A stretch of DNA of 5,637 bases from an uncultured Ruminococcus sp. (GTDB lineage: Bacteria; Bacillota; Clostridia; Oscillospirales; Acutalibacteraceae). The DNA lies in assembly GCA_946055445.1 (NCBI GenBank), contig CAMGGF010000097.1, forward strand, positions 1 through 5,637, written 5' to 3'. Of this stretch, positions 1 through 5,637 are shown in pieces (positions within the stretch are counted from its first letter, which is position 1; each line of letters starts with the position of its first letter). Below the pieces are notes generated by a model that searched no databases, was not told the origin of the DNA, and saw only the letters and a list, made by a program, of their open reading frames with translations. The position numbers were made by a program, and so were the translations under genes.

Positions 1-1438
1 CTTTTCCGATTTTCTTCGCGTAATTGAAATACTGCTTAGAAAATTGCAAATACGCTTCAATGTGTGGCTTTCCCATTTTGTCCAAAACCGCCGCCGAGCA
101 ATGCTCGGGCGCAACTTTTAACTGCCCGCTGATGTGATGCTCGACAAGTTCCTTGAAAAAGGTATCGTCTTTGTCGCAAAGCATATAATCGTAGCGAATC
201 CCCGAACGGATAAATACTTTTTTCACTTTCGGAAGCGTGCGCACGGTGCGCAAAATATCCAAATATTCGCTGTGGTCGGCTTTTATGGCAGGGCAAGCAG
301 ACGGTGCCAAGCACTTTTTCCCTTTGCAAAGTCCTGCTTTTTCTTGCTTTGCGCAAGAAGGATAGCGGAAATTTGCTGTCGGCCCGCCGATATCGTGAAT
401 ATACCCCTTAAAATCGGGCATTTCGGTAATGCGTTTTGCTTCTGCTACAATGGAGTCTTTACTGCGAGAGGTAATATATCTCCCTTGGTGAAACGCCAAT
501 GAACAGAAATTGCAAGCACCAAAGCACCCGCGATTTTGCGTAATGGAGAACTTGACTTCCTCAATGCCGGGCACGCCGCCGTCTTTTTCATAAATCGGGT
601 GGTAAGTGCGGCAGTAAGGCAATGCATAAACCGCGTCTAATTCCTCCCGCGTAAGCGGCTCCATCGGCGGATTTTGCACAAGCATCTGTTTGCCGTGCTT
701 TTGACGAAGTTGTTTCCCGCGGATATGGTCTTGCTCATCTTGTTCTATTCGACAGGAAATTGCGTATTCCCGTTTTGACTGCAATACATTTTCATAAGAC
801 GGGCATTCCGTGCAAAACGGCGTTTCCGAAACAGGAACGGCATAGCAAGTACCGCGAATATCGCGCATATCGCGTATGGACTCCCCCGCAGAAAGACGGG
901 TGGCAATTTCAACGGTTTGCTTCTCCCCCATACCGTAAGAAATCAAGTCTGCACCTGAGTCAAATAAAATAGAGGGACGGATTTTATCGTCCCAATAATC
1001 ATAATGGGCAAAACGGCGCAAAGATGCCTCTAATCCCCCGATGATAATCGGAACATCGCCGTATGCCTCACGGATTTTTTTACAATACACAATGACCGCG
1101 CGGTCGGGACGGAGCCCGATTTTACCTCCCGGTGAATACGCGTCGGTACTGCGCCGTTTTTTCGCTACGGAATAATGCGCGACCATAGAGTCGATATTGC
1201 CTGCTGAAACAAAAAAGCCGAGTTTCGGTCTTCCGAATCGCATAAAGTCTGCAACACTGTCCGTTTTCGGCTGTGCCAAAACCGCAACTTTGTAGCCGTT
1301 TGCCTCTAAAACGCGGGTAATAATTGCCGCACCGAAACTCGGATGGTCAACATAGGCATCGCCGTTGACATATACAAAGTCAACGGCGTCCCATCCGCGT
1401 GCGGTCATATCCTCTTTTGAAATCGGTAAAAACTGCAT
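1..1438 (-). CDS. ygiQ: YgiQ-family radical SAM protein (3' end outside window)
   Basis: The frame is open without a stop from the ATG at 1438 to the left edge: 479 codons, C-terminus missing. The family is recognised from several YgiQ hallmarks: the N-terminal FLPISKED...RGWD...GDAYVDHPSFG stretch, IIIGGLEASLRR near residues 131-142, the radical SAM motif CFGACNFC with Cys305, Cys309 and Cys312 that would bind a [4Fe-4S] cluster and S-adenosylmethionine, GGPTAN at 351-356, and VAPEH at 442-446. Homologues run roughly 600-740 residues, so at least 100 residues lie beyond the edge. There is no signal peptide or membrane segment, so it should be cytosolic. The substrate and reaction of YgiQ proteins are not known to me. 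Extra cysteines (198, 209, 212, 362, 371, 376, 382) could hold another metal site. The start is supported by GAGGAG four bases upstream and by the family's usual N-terminus. It is probably co-transcribed and translationally coupled with ftsK. Confidence 0.95.
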   Translation of the reverse strand, partial: MQFLPISKEDMTARGWDAVDFVYVNGDAYVDHPSFGAAIITRVLEANGYKVAVLAQPKTDSVADFMRFGRPKLGFFVSAGNIDSMVAHYSVAKKRRSTDAYSPGGKIGLRPDRAVIVYCKKIREAYGDVPIIIGGLEASLRRFAHYDYWDDKIRPSILFDSGADLISYGMGEKQTVEIATRLSAGESIRDMRDIRGTCYAVPVSETPFCTECPSYENVLQSKREYAISCRIEQDEQDHIRGKQLRQKHGKQMLVQNPPMEPLTREELDAVYALPYCRTYHPIYEKDGGVPGIEEVKFSITQNRGCFGACNFCSLAFHQGRYITSRSKDSIVAEAKRITEMPDFKGYIHDIGGPTANFRYPSCAKQEKAGLCKGKKCLAPSACPAIKADHSEYLDILRTVRTLPKVKKVFIRSGIRYDYMLCDKDDTFFKELVEHHISGQLKVAPEHCSAAVLDKMGKPHIEAYLQFSKQYFNYAKKIGK

Positions 1439-1439
1439 A

Positions 1440-3989
1440 TTACTCCTCAAAGGTATCATTTGCAGAATCAGCGGCAGATTCTGTATAATCGTGCGTTGCA
1501 CCGCCTTGAGCCAAAGCGTTCATTTCGTACCATTGCTGTTTGGAAATCAATACTTTGCGCGGTTTTGCGCCCTCGTAAGGCCCAATAATACCGCGCTCCT
1601 CCAAATTGTCAATAATACGCGCCGCACGCGCATACCCGAGTTTGAGTTTGCGCTGTAAAAGCGTTGTTGACGCCATTTGTGCGTCTACAACCACTTCAAT
1701 GGCTTTCGGAATCATTTCGTCGGCCTCACTTTCGCCGTCATCTTCTGCGGCAGAAACACCACCGCTCTTTTTCTTATCGGCGGCGGCTTGACGCTCAATT
1801 TCCTGCATAACATCATCGTCATACGCCGTTTGTTCTTGACCTTTAATGAAATCCACAACCGTTTCTACTTCTTTGTCCGACAGGAAACAACCTTGAATAC
1901 GAATCGGCTTTGCAATGCCCACAGGATAGAACAGCATATCGCCGTTACCAAGCAATTTCTCAGCGCCGACCGTATCAATAATGGTGCGGGAATCGATTTG
2001 AGAAGAAGTCTTCAAGGAAAGTCGGCTCGGAATATTGGCTTTAATCAGGCCGGTGATGACATCAACTGACGGACGCTGTGTGGCAATCACTAAATGCATA
2101 CCTGCCGCACGCGCCATTTGTGCCAAACGGCAAATGGAGTCCTCTACTTCGTGGGGCGCCGCCATCATCAAATCGGAAAGTTCATCAATAAAAATGACAA
2201 TCTGCGGCAGTTTTTTCTGCCCTATGCTTTCGCAAATGCTGTTATAACCGCTGATGTCACGGACATTGTTATCAGAGAACATTTTATAGCGCGTCAGCAT
2301 CTCCGTAACCGCCCAAGCCAATGCGCCCGATGCTTTTCGCGGGTCGGAAACCACGGGTACAATCAAATGCGGAATCCCGTTATAAACCGTAAATTCCACT
2401 TGTTTCGGGTCAATCATCAACAGTTTGACTTCGTCAGGCGTAGCGTTATATAAAATGCTGACAATCATTGCATTCATACAAACAGATTTACCGGAGCCTG
2501 TTGTACCGGCAACCAGCAAGTGCGGCATTTTTGCAAGGTCGGCATACATACAGTTGCCGGCAATATCCTTGCCGAGTGCCACAAACAATTTTGACTTTGC
2601 ACTTTTGTACTGCTCGGTGTCAACAATTTCGCGGAAAGTGACAGTTGCACGGTTTTTGTTCGGCACTTCAATACCGACTGCCGCTTTGTTCGGAATCGGT
2701 GCTTCAATACGAATACCGCCCGCCGCGAGGTTCAGCGCAATATCATCTGCCAAATTGGTGATACGGCTGATTTTTACACCCGCCGCCGGTTGAATTTCAT
2801 AGCGTGTAACCGACGGACCGCGGCAAATGTCCACAATACGCGTTTCCACACCGAAACTCTTTAATGTGTCCACCAATTTGGTGGCGTTTGCTTTTAATTC
2901 GTCCTCATATTTTAAATTGCGGACATTTTTCGGCGCGGCAAGACAGGTAAGCGGCGGCTTTTCATAAACTTTTTTCGGTTCTTCCTCTGCATTTTCCGCG
3001 TCAGCGTCATCATCTTCAATATGTCTCGCCGATGCCTTTAACCCGCCTTCGGCAGAATCGGCTTCGTCATCTTTTGAAAACTTTTCTGCAGATATCGGTA
3101 CAATACCATCATCGGGAACAGCGGGTTTTGCAGGTTCTTCCCCTTTCATTTTACTGATAATATCGTCCAAAAGTATCGGTTTTTGTGATACAGTCTCTTC
3201 GGCGGGCGCAAGTTCTTCTTCCGGCGAAATATCCGAAACATCTTCTGCCGGTGCTTTCTTCTTTTTAGGGAATTTCTTGACTTTTCCGTCGTCCGTAATC
3301 GGTTCCGGCCCTAAATCAACATCAACATTAAATTCGCGTTCCTGCTGTCTTGCAATTTGTTCGATTTTTTCTTCGCGGTAAGCATTGGCTTTCTCAACAG
3401 GCTTTGCCACGCCTTTAAACAATTTAATCAGCGTCATCCCGGTCATCAGCATAATGCACAGGAACAAAAGGATAACCACAATCGCAATTGCCGCCGCTTT
3501 GGAACTACCCGTTGTCAACAAAATCAAACCGCCGAAAATTGCACCAAAAGCCCCGCTTCCGAGCATAGAACCATCTAAGCGATAGGTGTTGTACGCATCG
3601 GCAATATTTTCAAAAAAGTCAACTTCACCTGAAAAAGAGAAAATATGTACAGCGCTGCACAGCAAAATAATCAGCGCAAGTGCTTCACAGACCTTAAACC
3701 CGACTTTTGTACCCGCTTTGTCGAGTGTGGTCATAATTGCAACATACAAAAGCAATAAAGGCAAAACAAATGCCGAAAAGCCAAACAGTCCGAAAGAAAG
3801 CGTCCGTATGGCGCCCCACAGACCGCCGCCGGGAATCAATGTTATACAGATAAAAAATGCCGCCAAACAAAACAGTACAATTGCCGCAACTTGCTTGTTC
3901 GCCGCGGCACGCTCAGCCTCTCTCTTTTGTGGCGCGGTTTTGTTCGGCGGGCGTTTCGCCTTGGTTTGTGTGCTTTTATTATTCGACAT
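1440..3989 (-). CDS. ftsK: FtsK/SpoIIIE family DNA translocase
   Basis: This is a complete 849-residue septal DNA pump that uses ATP to move chromosome ends through the closing division or sporulation septum. A basic, Lys/Arg-rich N-tail (1-32) precedes four or five hydrophobic segments (about 34-53, 62-86, 100-118, possibly 146-160, and 164-190) that anchor it in the membrane. A charged, mostly acidic linker (about 200-345) follows. The motor domain starts near 350, with Walker A GTTGSGKS at 495-502, LMIDPKQ at 524-530, Walker B IVIFIDEL at 597-604 (Asp602, Glu603) and ATQRPSVDVITG at 636-647. A C-terminal winged-helix gamma domain (about 758-820, with LLQRKLKLGYARAARIID) should read polarity sequences on the chromosome. 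All domains and key residues are present. GGAGG eight bases before the ATG supports the start. Because the gene follows tepA as in Bacillus subtilis and has membrane segments, it resembles SpoIIIE more than soluble SftA. Whether it serves sporulation, vegetative division or both is inference. Confidence 0.98.
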   Translation of the reverse strand: MSNNKSTQTKAKRPPNKTAPQKREAERAAANKQVAAIVLFCLAAFFICITLIPGGGLWGAIRTLSFGLFGFSAFVLPLLLLYVAIMTTLDKAGTKVGFKVCEALALIILLCSAVHIFSFSGEVDFFENIADAYNTYRLDGSMLGSGAFGAIFGGLILLTTGSSKAAAIAIVVILLFLCIMLMTGMTLIKLFKGVAKPVEKANAYREEKIEQIARQQEREFNVDVDLGPEPITDDGKVKKFPKKKKAPAEDVSDISPEEELAPAEETVSQKPILLDDIISKMKGEEPAKPAVPDDGIVPISAEKFSKDDEADSAEGGLKASARHIEDDDADAENAEEEPKKVYEKPPLTCLAAPKNVRNLKYEDELKANATKLVDTLKSFGVETRIVDICRGPSVTRYEIQPAAGVKISRITNLADDIALNLAAGGIRIEAPIPNKAAVGIEVPNKNRATVTFREIVDTEQYKSAKSKLFVALGKDIAGNCMYADLAKMPHLLVAGTTGSGKSVCMNAMIVSILYNATPDEVKLLMIDPKQVEFTVYNGIPHLIVPVVSDPRKASGALAWAVTEMLTRYKMFSDNNVRDISGYNSICESIGQKKLPQIVIFIDELSDLMMAAPHEVEDSICRLAQMARAAGMHLVIATQRPSVDVITGLIKANIPSRLSLKTSSQIDSRTIIDTVGAEKLLGNGDMLFYPVGIAKPIRIQGCFLSDKEVETVVDFIKGQEQTAYDDDVMQEIERQAAADKKKSGGVSAAEDDGESEADEMIPKAIEVVVDAQMASTTLLQRKLKLGYARAARIIDNLEERGIIGPYEGAKPRKVLISKQQWYEMNALAQGGATHDYTESAADSANDTFEE
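1443..1448 (-). promoter_or_regulatory. Ribosome binding site of ygiQ, inside the end of ftsK
   Basis: On the minus strand GAGGAG is followed by TAAT and then ATG. The six bases are also the last two Glu codons of ftsK, and the ftsK stop TAA fills the spacer. This fixes the ygiQ start at 1438 and suggests that ribosomes finishing ftsK can reinitiate on ygiQ. Confidence 0.85.
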
Positions 3990-3997
3990 TTTTCGTT

Positions 3998-4002
3998 CCT
4001 CC
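3998..4002 (-). promoter_or_regulatory. Ribosome binding site of ftsK
   Basis: GGAGG on the minus strand, eight bases before the ATG at 3989 and just after the tepA stop codon (4007-4005). The tepA-ftsK gap is only 15 bases and holds no room for a separate promoter or terminator, which supports co-transcription. Confidence 0.85.
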
Positions 4003-4004
4003 GA

Positions 4005-4787
4005 TTATGAAATATCCTCTTTTTCACTTTTTTCAGACTTCGCGTCCGATATCATTTTATACAAACAATTCAGTGCGTCCGAAAGACCGCCCAAGCAGTC
4101 AATCATACCGCACTCCACAGCGGCAGGGCCGTCAAGTACCGTGCCGACATCGGTTGCCAGTTCCCCCGTTGCCAACATAAAATCGCGGAAGCGTTCAGGC
4201 GACATTTTCGAATTTTTAACAACAAAATCCACAATCCGTTCCTGCATTTTTTGAAAATAGGAAAAAGTTTGCGGCACGCCGAGCACTAAACCGTTCATAC
4301 GAACGGGATGTACCGTCATGGTAGCAGATGGTACAATAAACGACCGTTTTGCTGAAACAGCCAACGGCACGCCGATAGAATGCCCGCCGCCGAGCACGAG
4401 AGAAACTGTCGGTGTTTCCATACCGCTGATGAGTTCTGCAATGGCAAGCCCCGCTTCAATATCACCGCCGACGGTATTTAAAATTAAAATTAACCCTTCT
4501 ATTTCATCGCTTTCTTCAATAGCCACCAACTGCGGAATCACATGTTCATATTTTGTTGTTTTGTTTTGCGGAGGCAAAATATAATGCCCCTCAATCTGCC
4601 CGATAACCGTCAGGCAATGAATGAAATGCCCGTTTTTTTCAACCGTGATAGAACCGGTTTCCACAATTTGACGCAACGAAGACGGCGCGCTCTCCAACGG
4701 TTCGCTTTCATCTTCTTCAAACGGTTGCGGACTATCCGCATTTTGCATAAATGTGGAAAAAGCAACAGAGTTCTTTTCTTTTTTCAT
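4005..4787 (-). CDS. tepA: TepA-like ClpP-family serine protease
   Basis: This is a 260-residue ClpP-fold protein of the TepA (translocation-enhancing protein) branch, expected in the cytosol because no signal peptide or membrane segment is seen. The first ~45 residues are polar and acidic. The core carries NTVGGDIEAG at 104-113, which lines the substrate groove in ClpP-type enzymes, GGGHSIG at 133-139 with the probable nucleophile Ser137, and TVHPVRMNG at 158-166 with the probable catalytic His160. The third catalytic residue is less clear: where ClpP has its Asp there is TDVG, with Asp213 two positions off. TepA of B. subtilis was described as helping protein export, but its substrates are poorly defined, so the function here is inferred from family and gene order. 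An in-frame TTG at 4826 would add 13 residues but lacks a ribosome binding site; the ATG at 4787 has AAGAGGTG in front of it. ftsK follows after 15 bases. Confidence 0.9.
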   Translation of the reverse strand: MKKEKNSVAFSTFMQNADSPQPFEEDESEPLESAPSSLRQIVETGSITVEKNGHFIHCLTVIGQIEGHYILPPQNKTTKYEHVIPQLVAIEESDEIEGLILILNTVGGDIEAGLAIAELISGMETPTVSLVLGGGHSIGVPLAVSAKRSFIVPSATMTVHPVRMNGLVLGVPQTFSYFQKMQERIVDFVVKNSKMSPERFRDFMLATGELATDVGTVLDGPAAVECGMIDCLGGLSDALNCLYKMISDAKSEKSEKEDIS

Positions 4788-4791
4788 ACTG

Positions 4792-4799
4792 CACCTCTT
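4792..4799 (-). promoter_or_regulatory. Ribosome binding site that decides the tepA start
   Basis: AAGAGGTG on the minus strand matches the ideal AGGAGGTG at seven of eight bases and ends four bases before the ATG at 4787. The alternative TTG start at 4826 has only CGCCCGC-type sequence upstream. The site directly abuts the right arm of the hairpin at 4799-4827. Confidence 0.85.
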
Positions 4800-4827
4800 T
4801 TGGAAATATGCATTTAGTATTTCCAAA
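4799..4827 (-). repeat. Perfect hairpin in the tepA leader
   Basis: TTTGGAAATA (4827-4818) and TATTTCCAAA (4808-4799) are exact reverse complements around a 9-base loop, giving a 10-bp AT-rich stem. It lies in the predicted 5' untranslated leader, downstream of the promoter at 4855-4883 and touching the ribosome binding site. It has no trailing T-run, so it is not a terminator. It could act as an RNA element that keeps the ribosome site open or protects the 5' end, or as a DNA operator. No known riboswitch or T-box pattern is recognisable. Confidence 0.7.
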
Positions 4828-4854
4828 GCGGGCGCAAATTATTTTGTGCAAAAT

Positions 4855-4883
4855 ATTGTATCACAACTCCATAAAATGCGCAA
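4855..4883 (-). promoter_or_regulatory. Predicted sigma-A promoter of tepA-ftsK-ygiQ
   Basis: On the minus strand TTGCGC (4883-4878) is separated by 17 bases from TACAAT (4860-4855), and TGA just before the -10 forms an extended -10. The -10 matches consensus at five of six bases; the -35 matches only in TTG, which the extended -10 could offset. Transcription would begin near 4848, leaving a leader of about 60 bases. It is the best promoter seen between the spo0A terminator and tepA. Confidence 0.6.
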
Positions 4884-4922
4884 TAACTTGTTTTATCTTC
4901 GATTAAACAAAGGCTTTTAATG

Positions 4923-4958
4923 AAAACAATATCCGCCTTGCTCGAACAAGGCGGATAT
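4923..4958 (-). terminator. Intrinsic terminator of spo0A
   Basis: The arms ATATCCGCCTTG and CAAGGCGGATAT (4929-4940 and 4947-4958) form a perfect 12-bp stem with a 6-base loop. On the minus strand the stem is followed by TGTTTT and then CATT, a moderate U-tract, whereas no T-run follows on the plus strand. It sits about 50 bases after the spo0A stop codon, so it should end the spo0A message and separate it from the tepA operon. Confidence 0.85.
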
Positions 4959-4975
4959 CTCATAAAACATATTAT

Positions 4976-4990
4976 GTGCTATTTTAGCAC
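4976..4990. repeat. Short inverted repeat after spo0A
   Basis: GTGCTA and TAGCAC flank three bases in the spo0A 3' untranslated region. It overlaps a second small dyad, ACATA-T-TATGT (4967-4977). Both lie between the spo0A stop codon and its terminator. The stem is only 6 bp and the T-run (5008-5001 on the minus strand) comes before it, so it is not itself a terminator. It may be a minor RNA fold or chance. Confidence 0.4.
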
Positions 4991-5008
4991 TCTGCTTTGT
5001 AAAAAAAA

Positions 5009-5637
5009 TTAACTGATTTTCAGTTGCAGGCGTAATTTGTCACTAATCATGGCAATAAATTCCGAATTGGTGGGCTTACCGCGGGTGTTTTGAATGGTAT
5101 AGCCGAAATAGGAACTCAGCACATCCACATCTCCCCTGTCCCAAGCCACCTCAATAGCATGGCGGATTGCGCGTTCGACGCGGGAAGAAGTTGTTGAAAA
5201 ACGCTTTGCCACCGTCGGATACAATACTTTTGTTACAGAATTCATCATCTCCGTATCATTGATAGAGAGAATAATCGCCTCACGCAAATACTGATAGCCT
5301 TTTATGTGTGCAGGAACACCGATTTGGTGCATAATGTCGCTGACCAATACCTCTAAATCGGAAGTACCGATATGTGTCGGCGCACCGCTTTTCGCCTGCG
5401 TTACCGTATTTCCCGCCATAAGTAGAATGCGCTCTGCCATCATCGTTACGTCAAACGGCTTTAAAAAGTAATAATCTGCACCGGCAGACAAAACCTCGTT
5501 TTCAAAGCGCTGATTGTCCACGCCGGAAACAACCATTACCAACGGCTTTTTGATTTTCGGTTTTTTCGCCATTTGCTGCAAAACGCCGAGCGCGTCTATG
5601 GAAGACATAATTGCATCCATAACCAAAACATCCGGCT
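5009..5637 (-). CDS. spo0A: Sporulation response regulator Spo0A (5' end outside window)
   Basis: 208 full codons are visible; about 50 N-terminal residues, including the receiver's acidic pocket, lie beyond the right edge. Spo0A is a phosphorelay-activated transcription factor that binds 0A boxes and starts sporulation. The receiver part (visible residues 1 to about 75) begins PDVLVMD, with the phospho-acceptor Asp at visible residue 7, a conserved Ser in VVSG (37) and the conserved Lys in LKPF (59). A short linker leads to the Spo0A-specific effector domain (about 92-208), with IGVPAHIKGYQYLREAI, KVLYPTVAKRF, the recognition helix RVERAIRHAIEVAW (152-165) and the ending KPTNSEFIAMISDKLRLQ; these are close to B. 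subtilis Spo0A and diagnostic. The loop after the phospho-Asp reads MSSIDA rather than the usual MPxxDG. The apparent TTG start at 5626 is only Leu within the receiver and not a real start. The gene ends at a terminator (4923-4958). Confidence 0.97.
   Translation of the reverse strand, partial: PDVLVMDAIMSSIDALGVLQQMAKKPKIKKPLVMVVSGVDNQRFENEVLSAGADYYFLKPFDVTMMAERILLMAGNTVTQAKSGAPTHIGTSDLEVLVSDIMHQIGVPAHIKGYQYLREAIILSINDTEMMNSVTKVLYPTVAKRFSTTSSRVERAIRHAIEVAWDRGDVDVLSSYFGYTIQNTRGKPTNSEFIAMISDKLRLQLKIS

Noticed and set aside
57..502. Overlapping open frames on both strands at the left end
   Set aside because: The YgiQ frame on the minus strand covers this region with conserved motifs in exact register, including the iron-sulfur cysteines. 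The alternatives have no recognisable domains.
3586..4254. A 222-codon plus-strand open frame across the ftsK/tepA junction
   Set aside because: It is antisense to two clearly recognised genes, has a low-complexity Ser/Ala/Pro-rich translation with no family resemblance, and spans their junction. It is a shadow of minus-strand coding.
4494..4501. TAGAAGGG on the minus strand, resembling the SpoIIIE polarity sequence GAGAAGGG
   Set aside because: It is one mismatch away and a single occurrence inside tepA. A chance match is the simpler explanation, and no cluster of such sites was seen.
4788..4826. A 13-residue longer TepA starting at TTG 4826
   Set aside because: It has no ribosome binding site, lies inside the leader hairpin, and competes with an ATG that has a strong Shine-Dalgarno sequence.
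4898..4904. Possible 0A box (AATCGAA on the minus strand) upstream of the tepA promoter
   Set aside because: It matches the TGTCGAA consensus at only five of seven bases. A similar partial match occurs in the terminator loop. Neither is strong enough to claim Spo0A control of the operon.

Overview
The window is a compact stretch of chromosomal core genes, all read leftward (minus strand). It comes from a Gram-positive, endospore-forming bacterium of the Bacillota, most likely class Clostridia. The placement rests on an unmistakable Spo0A effector domain, a ClpP-like TepA protein directly upstream of a membrane-anchored FtsK/SpoIIIE translocase (the tepA-spoIIIE neighbourhood also known from Bacillus subtilis), and strong AGGAGG-type ribosome binding sites. 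The finer placement, an Oscillospiraceae-like gut lineage, is only an impression from protein style and moderate GC.

Layout from right to left, in the direction of transcription: (1) positions 5637-5009 hold the 3' part of spo0A, the master response regulator of sporulation; its first ~50 codons lie outside the window. (2) Positions 5008-4788 are the only real intergenic region. It holds a 12-bp-stem intrinsic terminator closing spo0A, a sigma-A-type promoter with an extended -10, and a perfect 10-bp hairpin just before the next ribosome binding site. (3) Positions 4787-4005 encode a TepA/ClpP-family serine protease. (4) Positions 3989-1440 encode the 849-residue FtsK/SpoIIIE DNA translocase, 15 bases after tepA. 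(5) Positions 1438-1 encode a YgiQ-family radical SAM protein that starts one base after the ftsK stop codon and runs off the left edge with no stop. This last gene is open to the edge and easy to miss, but it fills the whole left quarter of the window.

tepA, ftsK and ygiQ look like one operon with its own promoter, separated from spo0A by the terminator. Spo0A commits the cell to asymmetric division and the SpoIIIE-type pump then moves the chromosome through the septum, so the neighbourhood fits a sporulation and cell-division theme. The roles of the TepA-like protease and of YgiQ in it are not established by the sequence. I found no mobile element, CRISPR array, tRNA, rRNA or sign of horizontal transfer. 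This is mostly an ordinary core region. The points worth a second look are the altered loop in the Spo0A receiver domain, the uncertain catalytic acid in TepA, the hairpin next to the tepA ribosome binding site, the extra cysteines in YgiQ, and the ftsK-ygiQ junction, where the end of one gene supplies the ribosome binding site of the next.
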